64,000 nucleotides of DNA from Hygrophila difformis (lineage: Eukaryota > Streptophyta > Magnoliopsida > Lamiales > Acanthaceae), in NCBI GenBank assembly GCA_030278955.1, contig JAOANR010000001.1, forward strand, positions 41,070,890-41,134,889. Reading direction: 5' to 3'. This document shows, piece after piece, positions 12,202 to 21,709 of this stretch. The notes under the pieces were generated by a model. It made no database searches and was not told the DNA's origin. It saw only the letters and a program-made list of their open reading frames with translations. The position numbers and the translations under genes were made by a program. Position 1 is the stretch's first letter. Each line of letters starts with the position of its first letter.

Positions 12202-15200
12202 ATGCGATCAAATGCCCGTTTAAGACACGTAAATGGATTGAAAATAATGGTCATTTCTGGCCATTATCAATTACCATCGGGCAAGGTAATATCGTGTTTG
12301 AAACGATACGATGGAACCCCGATAGTAATCAAGAACCTAGAATTCTTCGCGAATCTAGTTGAGTTTGATCTTGGGGATTTCGACGTCATCTTAGGCATGG
12401 ATTTTCTGACTCAATACAAAGCTGTTATTGAGTGCCAGAAGCAGAAGATTTCGTTAGCTAAGAGTCGAGGGAGGAAGGTTGTGTATTACATGCAGCCTCG
12501 AAAGAAAAACGCTAAGGTAGTGAATGCCTTGAGGTTTTACAATCTCATACAAAAAGGCTATCACTTATATGCATGCTATGTGCATAACCTCAACGACGAG
12601 GGAAACAAAATCGACGAGATCCCAGTCATAAATGAATATCCTGACGTTTTTCCAGAAGATATCCCAGGGATGCCACCTGAGCGAGAGGTTGAGTTCACGA
12701 TTGATCTGGTACCTGGAACCGAACTGGTATCCAAGGCACCTTATCGCATGGCACCAGCGGAAATGAAAGAGCTGAAGGAACAACTAGAAGAGTTGTTATC
12801 AAAGGGTTACATTTGACCGAGTACGTCACCTTGGGGAGCGCCAGTCCTATTCGTTAAGAAGAAAGACGGTGGACTTCGGTTATGCATAGACTACAGAGGT
12901 CTTAACCAAGTCACGATTAAGAACAAATACCCGCTACCCAGGATCGAAGATCTTTTCGACCAACTAAGAGGAGCTTCGGTATTTTCCAAGATCGACCTGA
13001 GATCGGGATAGCACCAACTGCGTATAGCCGAGAAGGATATACCGAAGACAGCGTTTCGTACGAGATATGGGCACTACGAGTTCACCGTAATGTCCTTTGG
13101 TCTCACAAACGCTCCCGCAGTATTCATGAACCTCATGAATAGTGTTTTCCGAGAGTTGCTGGATTCTTGTGTCGTCGTATTCATCGATGACATTCTAGTT
13201 TACTCAAGGGACGATGAGGAGCATACGAAACACTTGCATCAAGTACTCGGAACTCTGAGGAGAAATCAGTTGTACGCAAAACTGTCGAAATGCGAATTTT
13301 GGATGAAGGAAGTCGCATTTTTGGGGCACATAGTATCGGCTAAGGGAGTCTCGGTTGACCCGGCAAAAATATCGGCAGTGATTGATTGGCCGGCACCAAC
13401 TAGTCAGACAGAAGTAAGAAGCTTTCTTGGACTAGCCGGATACTACAGAAGATTCGTGAAAGATTTCTTCAAGATTGCAAGGCCAACGACCCAACTGCTG
13501 AAGAAGGGGTTAAAGTTCGAATGGACTACAGAGTGCGAAAAGTCCTGATACTTCCATCAGAAACGGAAGATTTTGAAGTGTACAGTGACGCTTCGAAAGA
13601 AGGACTCGGGTGTGTACTTATGCAAAACCAGAGGGTTATTTCCTACGCATCGCGACAACTCAAGCCGCATGAGGAAAATTATCCGACGCACGATCTAGAA
13701 TTAGCCGCGGTGGTGTTCGCTCTCAAGATTTGGCGACACTACTTATACGGACGGACATGTCGGATGTTCACGGATCATAAGAGTCTCAAGTACATATTTA
13801 CTCAAAAGGAGTTAAATATGAGGCAGCGGAGATGGCTTGAGTTGATCAAGGACTACGATCTGGATATAGCCTATCACGAAGGAAAAGCAAACGTCGTGGC
13901 AGACGCATTAAGCCGAAAGGCGAAGCACACGACAAACACTCTTATTTTGCCATCAGGTCTATATATGGACTTAGCAAGGTTAGATACTGAACTAGTCCAT
14001 TATGGGACTGTGGTAGAAAGGGTGAATGCCGTGACGATTGAATCTACCGTATTTGACGAGATTCTGGCAGCTCAGCCGGACGATGAGAATCTCAAGAGGA
14101 TCAAGGAGAAGATGGATGAGGGAAAATCGGTAGGATTCACAATCCACGATGACGGGAGTATTCGCTTTAAAGGGAGGTGGTGCGTTCCTCACAAGTGTGA
14201 GGAATTGAAGCAAAAATTGATGGAAGAAGGCCACAGTACGCCTTATTCAGTACACCCTAGTGGTGATAAGCTGTACAAAGATTTGAAGAAAATCTATTGG
14301 TGGCCGAGGATGAAAAGAGATGTTGCGGATTTTGTGGCTAAATGCATAACTTGCCAAAAGGTAAAGGCAGTACGGCAAAAGCCATTGGGATTGGTGAAAC
14401 CGTTGGAGATCCCAAGTTGGAAATGGGATAGCATCTCCATGGACTTTGTCTCGGGCTTACCAAGATCTCCTCGAGGGATGAACAAAATTTGGGTAATAGT
14501 TGATCGGTTAACAAAGACTGTCATTTTTATACCAATGAAAGACAATTGGTCGATGGATCAACTAGCCAAGGCGTATATCGATAATGTGGTTCGAAGATAC
14601 GGAGTGCCACACGATATTATTTCTGACCGAGACAGTAGATTTGTCTCAAATTTTTGGACAAAATTACAAGAAGCCTTGGGAACCCAAATCAAGATGAGCA
14701 CAGCTTTTCATCCGATGACCGACGGTCAGACTGAGCGGACAATTCAAACGCTTGAAGATATGCTTAGAGCGTGTGTACTTGAATTCAAGGGAAGTTGGGA
14801 GAACCACTTACCGCTAATTGAATTCTCGTATAACAACAGTTACCATGCTGGCATTGGCATGGCACCGTTCGAAGCTCTCTATGGACGCAAGTGTCGCAGT
14901 CCGCTATGCTGGACAAAGGATGAAAATTCTGTAGTTGTTGGGCCTCAGCTCATTGAAGATATGAGTAAACAGATCCAGATTGTCCAACAAAAGATGAAGG
15001 CCGCACAAGATCGCCAGAAGAGCTATGCCGATACGAGACGACAAGAGTTGGAATTCCAAGTGGGAGACAAGGTCATGCTAAAGGTGTCACCGATGAAGGG
15101 GGTGATGCGATTTGGCAAACGAGGGAAGCTGAGTCCTCGCTACGTTGGACCATATGAGATTTTAGACCGTGTAGGTACCTTGGCCTACCGATTGGCTCTT

Positions 15201-15488
15201 CCACCGGAATTATCACGGGTGCACAACGTGTTTCATGTTTCTCAGCTGAAGAAATATGTGCACGATCCAACTCACGTCTTGCAAACTGATGTGATTGAGC
15301 TGGACGATGATCTGACGTATGAGGAGTATCCGATCGAGATACTGGACGTCAAAGAAAGAGTCACAAGAAACAAGACCGTGAGAATGGTAAAAGTACTATG
15401 GTCTAATCATGGTACAGAAGAAGCGACGTGGGAATTGGAATCAGATATGAAGCAGAAGTATCCTAACCTTTTTCAACGCGACTCGTGA
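12202..15488 (+). pseudogene. E2 pol (protease tail, RT, RNase H, integrase, chromodomain), broken
   Basis: The frame opens inside the protease (PSGKVISCLKRYDG, then ILGMDFLTQYKAVI). RT follows with FIDDI near 13183, RNase H with DASKEGLGC near 13582, and integrase with HHCC (about 14231-14365) and catalytic D, D, E near 14442, 14625 and 14735. A GPY/F module (about 15140-15255) and a C-terminal chromodomain (about 15325-15470, ending YPNLFQRDS) complete it. Three lesions are visible: TGA at 12814-12816 where the family has Arg (CGA to TGA fits CpG decay), TAG at 13009-13011 in the RT SGYHQL motif, and a deletion of roughly 40 bases with a frame change near 13541, removing the RT/RNase H junction that E4 still has. 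From 13560 on the frame is clean for 640 codons. Gag is missing. Confidence 0.9.
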
Positions 15489-15489
15489 G

Positions 15490-15527
15490 CAGTTATGGGG
15501 ACATAACTGTAGTTCTAAGGGGGGAAG
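15490..15527 (+). promoter_or_regulatory. E2 proximal hairpin and polypurine tract (PPT1)
   Basis: CAGTTATGGGGACATAACTG (from about 15490) has perfect 8-bp arms around GGGA, followed by a purine run ending AAGGGGGGAAG. E3 is inserted directly after it. In E2 this tract is internal to the 3' UTR; in E3, E5 and E6 its homologue directly precedes the LTR. Confidence 0.75.
15523..15527 (+). repeat. E3 target-site duplication, left copy (ggaag)
   Basis: The five bases ggaag directly before the E3 LTR start TGTAACACC are repeated directly after its right LTR end (25263-25267). A 5-bp TSD is usual for Ty3/gypsy integration. Confidence 0.9.
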
Positions 15528-15855
15528 TGTAACACCCGAGGAAAAACAAATTCAAATTGTTTTGAACTACGTCATGACTTGATCCCTTCACAGGGTACGT
15601 AGACAACTTAGAACTGATTTCTAAGTTCAGTCGCGAAATAAATCACAAAATACATCACGAATTAGATCACAAGGACGATAGGAGATGTTGGAACCAATTT
15701 AGACTAGGCTAAGTAGGACCCGGAAATGTTGCGAGCGATAAGCCGGACTCGTAACAAGATTAAGGAGAAGATTCCGCAACGAAGACGCCCCAGGGAATCG
15801 AGCTAACACGTAGAAAACCGATAGGAGAAAGCGAGGGAAGACCCGACGGAACACG

Positions 15856-15990
15856 CGGAGCCGAACCGGCCGGTCCGGCCGGCCCGCGCTGTCCGCGCGC
15901 CGCCGCGCGGCCACCGCGCGGCCAAGGGCGTCGCGACGCCAGGGCTGGCACGCGTGCTCCGCGCGGACAAAAGCTTAGGTGCGCGCCACC
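15856..15990. repeat. CpG-rich palindromic block of the E3 5' LTR
   Basis: Contains CCGGCCGGTCCGGCCGG and a hairpin at 15904-15920 (CGCGCGG, loop CCA, CCGCGCG), then TCGCGACG and further CGCGC/GCGCG repeats. The same hairpin recurs in the E4 LTR (35496-35512) and in the E3 interior (21877-21893). Confidence 0.85.
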
Positions 15991-16589
15991 AGCGCGCCAG
16001 AGGTGCTGAAAGTGTAAACTTTCCTTCCATGGCGATTTTCTTGCCTAAATTAACATTCTCTTCGATGGTAAACGGATCCCAGCAGTAGGGAAGGGCATAA
16101 ACTCGGTATTGGGCGCCCCCTACCCCTTATTTTCAGTAAACAAACCCTAGACACTCCATCTTCCTTCTCCAAGTTGAAAACTCCTTCGACACCACTTTCC
16201 GGCGAGTATTCCGGCGACGACAAGGCAAAAGGAACCAAGCCCTGCCCTCTAGACTCTTGGTAAGCCATTGTGCAATGTTTCAATTCGTCCATAGATCTCT
16301 GAAACTCGAATTCTAACATTATTTCCTTACTACGATTTCACGTCGGAAAACGAACAAAAAGCGATCGGAGAAGTTGGCCGTTCGTCGTGACCCTAGGACA
16401 TCCGGAAACCCAATCCAGCGACCCTAACATCATTCTAAGTAAGTTAACACCTTACTCACAAATTTTTGCGGTTGTTTGTTGTTTAAATCTCGAGATATAG
16501 GCTTGTAACAAAAATCGGTTTTCAAAAACCCTATTTTCGTCCAATTTTAAAGACTCGCCAAAAACTCGACCTTCGGGAATTCAAACCGA

Positions 16590-17235
16590 AAACTTTTCAA
16601 CATAGAAGTTGTTCCTAACACCTTTATCTATCTTGTGTCCAAATTTCAGCCATTGACATTAAGTTTTGCTATCCCAATTTTCGCCATGAACTTTCTGTAT
16701 TGAACCGAACCGTTTAAAACTGTGACAGATTTCTTCATTCAACTTGATGCATGTTTTTCACCCATTTTTCGAATGATTTAACTTTGCATTCCTAAACAAA
16801 AGTTGTAGATAATTGTGTCTAGATTATGCCTACAAAATTTCACGAATTTTGGTGTTCATTTGATATGTCAAACGGCCAAGATTTTTGAAACTGTTTTGAA
16901 TTCGTTTTAAGGGCCATGAGCATGCAGTGAGTTGCACACGATTTTTGAGTACCAAGAATTCATTATTTCCAAAAACTTAAAACATGAAAGTTGTTCCTTA
17001 ATGTGTCGTGTAGTTACTGTAAAAATTTCATGTCGATTGGTTTTGAAATGAATTTTTAATCGGCGTTACACGAACCTGTGACGACAACAGTTTTTAAGAC
17101 GTAAAGTATTCTTTGCAATAAACTCAAATTTTAACTCACTTCGGAACCTTATTTCCAAAAACTTAAAACATGAAAGTTGTTCGTGTGTGTGTTTTTGAAT
17201 TACTGGCCAAGTTTCAGAATTTTTGGAGGAAAAAC
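16590..17235 (+). repeat. ~189-bp periodic module in the E3 5' LTR
   Basis: Four degenerate units share 'aaaactt..aaacatgaaagttgtt', then 'gtgtcta..' and 'aaaatttca'. The gttgt core lies at 16608, 16802, 16990 and 17176, spacings 194, 188 and 186 bp. Similar units with similar spacing occur in the E2 and E4 LTRs. Confidence 0.7.
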
Positions 17236-17402
17236 GAATTTTAAATTAAGAAAGGCGTGAACTGCCTCGAATAGGATTTTTCGAACTTGAGAAAACTCGA
17301 ACTATGAAAACGCGATATCGATCCTTTGATAACTTTGAAATACGAACTTTCGAAAAATCCCGTTCACTAGGCTGAGCCGATCTTCATACTATCATTATCT
17401 TT

Positions 17403-17652
17403 GAGACTGCCTCGTTAGTGGTCTCCTTACTATCTGAGATTGCCTCGTTAGTGATCTCGCGCGCTGTATTTGTGGACTGCCTCGTTAGTGGTCCTACCAT
17501 CTTTGTGGATCGCCTCGTTAGTGGTCCTACTATCTTTGTGGATCGCCTCGTTAGTGGTCCTACTATCTTTGAGACTGCCTCGTTAGTGGTCTCCCATTGT
17601 TTGGACTGCCTCGTTAGTGGTCCTATGTTGAGATTGCCTCGTTAGTGATCTC
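17403..17652 (+). repeat. Hairpin array, 8 units with constant loop TGCCTCGTTAGTG
   Basis: Units at 17403-17425, 17436-17458, 17474-17494, 17507-17527, 17540-17560, 17571-17593, 17603-17623 and 17630-17652. Each has a 4-5 bp stem around the constant segment: GAGAC/GTCTC, GAGAT/ATCTC, GGAC/GTCC, GGAT/GTCC. Stem changes are matched on both sides, with one G-T wobble class. Start-to-start spacing is 27-38 bp. Confidence 0.92.
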
Positions 17653-18320
17653 CCGGTATGGTGTCCTCTTCTTAGTTTACGGGATGAAAAGTAAAAGACT
17701 CGTGTGAGTGTATCATTATGCTTAAATCGTATTTATCCTGTCTTTAATTACGTATTTAAATTTTATGCACCTTAAATTATGCTTTAAGTTTCGCTTTTTA
17801 AATTAAGTTCTTTAATCATAACTTTCCGCTGCTAATAAATCATGTACTTTTAAATCCTCGTACGATAAGCGAAATCTTTAGTTTTAAACACTTGTAACCT
17901 CTTTTATTTGTTAGTTAGGGATTAACTTACTCAGTATATTTTTATACTGACAACCGTTGTCATTTTTCTTTTACAGAGTATGTCGAGTGACGCATTGCAT
18001 ATGCACTTGGGGGAAACCATAATGGACATTTTAAATTTCTGCATCGTACTGTTTTACCGGGTCTGTTAAACCCGAGGATTTGGCCATGTTGGCCGTGATT
18101 TTACTTTCCGCTGCACTTACTTTATTTATTTTCCGCACGTGATAATTTCGACTATCGTACTAAGTATTATAAATTTCCGGACTATATCTTGAAATGTTTT
18201 AAATCTTTTACATACCCACAAGCCTTGCGTTTCCTTAGCAAGCTCGGGAAGCCGTGTCTTGCTAGGGGAATGCGGCGGTGACATCCCGGCCTGGGTTATC
18301 AAATCCGGGGTGTTACAAGT

Positions 18321-18332
18321 TGGTATCAGAGC
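18321..18332 (+). promoter_or_regulatory. E3 primer-binding site, initiator tRNA-Met type
   Basis: TGGTATCAGAGC, three bases after the LTR end, is complementary to the 3' end of plant initiator tRNA-Met. It fixes E3 in plus orientation. The following leader (18333-18657) is AT-rich with several GCCCA motifs and no ORF. Confidence 0.95.
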
Positions 18333-18657
18333 CCGGAAAATTTTTAAAGCTACTACTATTATTTTAAACCAATATTTTTTTTTAAAGCCCAAGTGTTATT
18401 TCTTTTAAAATTATTTATTTGACTACTAGTACTATTTTTAGCCCAAAAATCTATAATCCTTTTTACATAGCCCAAATCTTAGCCCAAGAAATATTAAATT
18501 TTGGCCCACTATAGAGGCCCGGCCTTTAGCAATTTATTTTAAACTAAATTTTATGGGGAAGGGACTTGCACTTGCATGTTGCATATAGAATTAAATTTAT
18601 GCATATCTTAACCTTGCCTGAAAAACATCTAACTCTAACCTCCCTTGTTGACATTAG

Positions 18658-19056
18658 ATGGCCGAGCCCAACGCGAACATGGTCAATTTGATGGTGAAAT
18701 TAATGAACGCATACCTTGAGGGCCAACAGCACATCAATTACTTCAAAACGCGGGTAGGACAGTTGGAGGGTAACCTGGCCCATCTGGGTCACCTTAGGGA
18801 AACGGACCATCACCACATAACCCAGCTGCAGGAGCAAGTCACACACCTCCAAGCCCAAGTGGCCCAGCTCCAAGACAAGGGAGATGATTTGGAGGAGCAG
18901 ATAGAGACCATAGGCTGGGAACTGACTAACCTGGCCCAGGACGTGGACGGAGCGGTCCTTCAGAACCCGGGGCCTGCTCCCAATGTCGCCATACCCATCG
19001 ATGTGTCGAGCGATGAGGATGATCCCATCAAGGTCGAGCCTGCCCATTCGTTTTAG
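18658..19056 (+). CDS. ORF0: small coiled-coil protein with acidic tail (E3)
   Basis: 132 aa starting MAEPNANMVNLMVKL, about 325 bp after the PBS, where gag would normally be the first gene. I know no named family for it. Residues about 15-105 have heptad-like hydrophobic spacing and many Q, E, H and L residues (coiled coil), with HLRETDHHHITQL in the middle. The tail IPIDVSSDEDDPIKVE is a hydrophobic patch followed by Ser and acidic residues, like a SUMO-interacting motif; this is inference. E5 and E6 carry 125-aa homologues, and E4 has a related ORF between PBS and gag, with NLREADHHRINQL in all but the E4-specific residues. An AATAAA-type signal follows at about 19161. Role unknown; oligomerisation or RNA/Gag binding is only a guess. 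Confidence 0.8.
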   Translation: MAEPNANMVNLMVKLMNAYLEGQQHINYFKTRVGQLEGNLAHLGHLRETDHHHITQLQEQVTHLQAQVAQLQDKGDDLEEQIETIGWELTNLAQDVDGAVLQNPGPAPNVAIPIDVSSDEDDPIKVEPAHSF

Positions 19057-19240
19057 ATCTAGTGATCCAGCTAAGCATTATTAGTATACTTTCCCTTCCG
19101 TACTATTAGCAGCGCACCTATTTCTATTTCGAACGCTTGTAAACCAAATTTAATTCTTGAATAATAAAAATACAAGCCTATTTAAAATTTACTCCATGCA
19201 TTTAGTTCTTTAACTACCATAATCAAGGAGGGAAATCTAC

Positions 19241-19290
19241 AAAAAAAAAAAAAATAAAATAAAATAAATAAATAAATAAATAAATAAATT
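19241..19290 (+). repeat. A-rich tract between the convergent ORFs of E3
   Basis: A run of 14 A, then TAAAATAAAAT and several AAAT units. It lies about 185 bp downstream of ORF0 and about 460 bp beyond the stop of the antisense gene. The run is 24 A in E5 and 20 T (complement) in E6. The rest of 19057-19751 has no ORF and serves as 3' flank for both convergent genes. Confidence 0.85.
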
Positions 19291-19751
19291 TTACCTAAGT
19301 TCCCGCAACCTCTACAAACAGGCCCCAATAAATTGATACCTATTAAAAGACCAATCTTCATTCAATAAAATTTTCCCCTTGCAAGCAGCTATTTATTTAA
19401 CATACAAACTCTACCCCTTATATCTTATCACACTAGTTTATCTAAGTTCCTTGAAGCGGTTTAGTCAAGCAACAGTGCAAGTATTGTTGGGCAACCCGCA
19501 CACATGTAGGTACGATAGGAAGGTAACAGTAAATCCAGGACATCTCAAACCATAAAATAGGCAGAACAATTGAACCATATTTCTAAACAGCAGTAGACTA
19601 CTAACACATGTCAAACACATAACTAAGCAATAACACAACGAAAATATAAACCACAAATCCCAGACAACAGAAACGTTCTCATAAGGAGGAGCCTAAACAA
19701 GGTACGTCTAAACGCAAAACCTAAACGAAAACACGAAACCAAAGGGAGACA

Positions 19752-21086
19752 TCACTGATCGGGAGGCGGAAACTGTCGGCGCATGAAGTCGTCCATCTGC
19801 CGCACATAGGCGTACATGTCGGACATGGTGGCCTGCTGCTGAGCCTGCCTCGTAGCAAACGAGTCCATGCGGGTCTGATAGAGGTCCAACCTAGCGTCGA
19901 GGGCGTCATAACGAGCCTGCCCAGCTGCAAACCCGGCGTCCATACCGACCCGCATCTCCTGCATCATCTGCAGCATCTGAATCATCTCCTGCCCCTGAGG
20001 TGCCACGGCAGGAGGTGCCCCAGCAGGAGGTGGAACCACTGGAGGAGGGGGTGGCTGCTCCGGTGGTACAACGAGGATCAGGCCGCCGTCATCAGGATGC
20101 GGGCGAAGTACAGCACGGGGAGCCCCACGACGTAAGGCGCTACGCCGCTCAGCATAAGACGGAATACGGTAGCAACGGCCAGGTGCTAGGTCGTACGGAT
20201 CTGTCTCCGGTGTAGTGCGAATCCCCTGTGCCGCGCACAACCCACAGATGAGGTGAACATGGGTAATCACCCTACTCCCTCGTCCTCTGCGCATACCCCG
20301 CAAGTTGTCCTCGATGCAAGCCCCTACATTCACCCTACCGTCTCGCGCGATGAAGCAAATGGTCTCGTAGACGTGGTCCAAGACAATGTGGCTCCGGGAC
20401 ATCGGCCGGACACGCCCGAACCATAGCTGAGCGAGCTCTCGCCAAGGGGAGTCCATCGACGTCAAACGAAGCTCATGACTGTGCTCGAACGCAGGAGGCA
20501 CTAGGGTGCATAAGGTGTTCCACGCAGGAGCAAGAACGCGCCCCTCAGGCTGGGGCCGGAACACGCCATCGTCGGGCAAGCCAAAATAGACGTTGATCGC
20601 CCGAGCACTGAAGTCGAGATAGCGACCACGGACCCATACCCGGGATAGATCGTCGCCCTCCCCGAGACCGCCGATGTTGGCAATAACCTCCATAGCCAAA
20701 TAACCGGAGGCGACGCCCTCGGGGTGACGTGCCAGACCAGTCCACTGTAAATACTCCAAGACCGCACTGACCCTGTCATCGCCCATATGAAGAGGATATA
20801 TGCCTCTCTCAGGGATGTAAGACCTGTTTCGACGAAGCTCGTCGAAATAAAAGTCCTGGGCAGCCCTCGTCCTAAACCGGAACCTGTCATGCCGGTGAGG
20901 ACGCACCTCGTCCGGGAGGCCCCTGAGACGCGGGCCCCTCTGCACCTCATCCTCCTCAGACTCGCTCTCGTCGAAATCCGACATCGCCGGAGCAGCATGA
21001 CTGGGGCCAGCCTCATCAGCAACCCGTCTCCTAGTCCTCGGAGGACACATGAGAGACGCCAAAACGACCCACAAAAAGAGCAACAT
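19752..21086 (-). CDS. Antisense gene of E3: 'putative plant transposon protein'-like, 444 aa
   Basis: Opposite to element transcription. The start is the ATG at 21086, two bases inside a TTGCAG splice acceptor. The N-terminus MLLFLWVVLASL is hydrophobic; an alternative start at MCPPRTRRRV gives a basic N-terminus as in cytosolic or nuclear proteins. An acidic patch (FDESESEEDE) is followed by a globular part, about aa 65-325 (YVPERGI-like motif, VLEYLQWTGLARHP, VRGRYLDFSARAINVYFGL, ITHVHLICGLCAAQGI). This order resembles the 'putative plant transposon protein' domain of extra ORFs in plant Tat/Athila elements (recalled, not searched). A Pro-rich linker and a Met/Gln-rich coiled coil follow, ending RRQFPPPDQ. 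E5 and E6 encode nearly the same protein. Function unknown. Confidence 0.85.
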   Translation of the reverse strand: MLLFLWVVLASLMCPPRTRRRVADEAGPSHAAPAMSDFDESESEEDEVQRGPRLRGLPDEVRPHRHDRFRFRTRAAQDFYFDELRRNRSYIPERGIYPLHMGDDRVSAVLEYLQWTGLARHPEGVASGYLAMEVIANIGGLGEGDDLSRVWVRGRYLDFSARAINVYFGLPDDGVFRPQPEGRVLAPAWNTLCTLVPPAFEHSHELRLTSMDSPWRELAQLWFGRVRPMSRSHIVLDHVYETICFIARDGRVNVGACIEDNLRGMRRGRGSRVITHVHLICGLCAAQGIRTTPETDPYDLAPGRCYRIPSYAERRSALRRGAPRAVLRPHPDDGGLILVVPPEQPPPPPVVPPPAGAPPAVAPQGQEMIQMLQMMQEMRVGMDAGFAAGQARYDALDARLDLYQTRMDSFATRQAQQQATMSDMYAYVRQMDDFMRRQFPPPDQ

Positions 21087-21087
21087 C

Positions 21088-21709
21088 CTGCAAGTTACCA
21101 AACACCAATTATAAGGCTAAGTCCCACACAGAAGTCAAGCGAAAATACGAATAGGGCATTAATATATAGTTCCAACGTGAATGTACCGTAAGAACAACAA
21201 ATCCTACCGTTTACTAAGACCAACCAGGAGGTGACCTAGACAAAGAACATGCTAAAACTAGTGCCTAAACCCTATGTGGCATTTCGTCGAACACGTTATG
21301 TGCACAATAAACCAAAACCTAAGTTACTAACAACACACGGAAATCGCCCACAGAACGAAACAATCATTCTAATAACAATACGGCAAATCCTACAGCACTA
21401 AACAACGAGGGAACAAACCAATAATCACACCCCAACAGCAACCAAGCACCAGTAACTTCATAGCCCTTCTAAGGATTCGAATTCAACAAGAATTTGCCAA
21501 AAACATAAACACACTATAACATAAACATAGGCAAGGCAACAAGAGTAACAACAATTGCCACATACACTTGCGAAATTGCACAAATCAAGCCTAAAAATCA
21601 TAAACCCCCAATTTTTGTACACAAACCCTAATTTCCTAAATCTCTTCACAAATCGAATCATTCAAAACATAAAAGTTGAAATTAGGAAGTGGGTTTAGTA
21701 GAATCGTAC
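21088..21709 (-). other. Predicted 622-bp 5' UTR intron of the E3 antisense gene
   Basis: On the minus strand the donor is CATCCAG|GTACGATT and the acceptor is GGTAACTTGCAG|GATG. The interval is T-rich and has no sustained ORF. The same sites give exactly 622 bp in E5 (51773-52394) and E6 (60032-60653). Predicted from consensus only. Confidence 0.65.

Larger units (their letters stand above)
15528..18317 (+). repeat. E3 5' LTR
   Basis: Runs from TGTAACACCCGAGG to CCGGGGTGTTACA; the ends form an inverted repeat of about 9-11 bp. The first ~100 bp (GAACTACGTCATGACTTGAT onward) match the E4 3' UTR spacer. It contains a CpG-rich hairpin block (about 15856-15990), a ~189-bp periodic module (16608-17176) and an 8-copy hairpin array (17403-17652). 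ORFs inside are shadows of GC-rich DNA. Confidence 0.95.

Noticed and set aside
15699..15951. Overlapping Arg/Pro/Gly-rich ORFs in the LTR CpG blocks (also near 22644, 46455, 53331, 58880)
   Set aside because: Several frames are open at once in GC-rich palindromic DNA inside LTRs; no domain, and copies follow LTR duplication.
17403..17652. CRISPR-like repeat array
   Set aside because: Plant nuclear retrotransposon context, spacers of 4-15 bp that are themselves repeated, no cas genes.
18321..18332. tRNA gene match (TGGTATCAGAGC)
   Set aside because: Only the 12-base primer-binding site is present, with no tRNA body. The same holds at 41679, 49038 and 63424.
20501..21022. 173-aa ORF in a second frame of the antisense gene (also 51186-51707, 60719-61240)
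   Set aside because: A shadow frame of the 444-aa gene, with no independent start context or domain.
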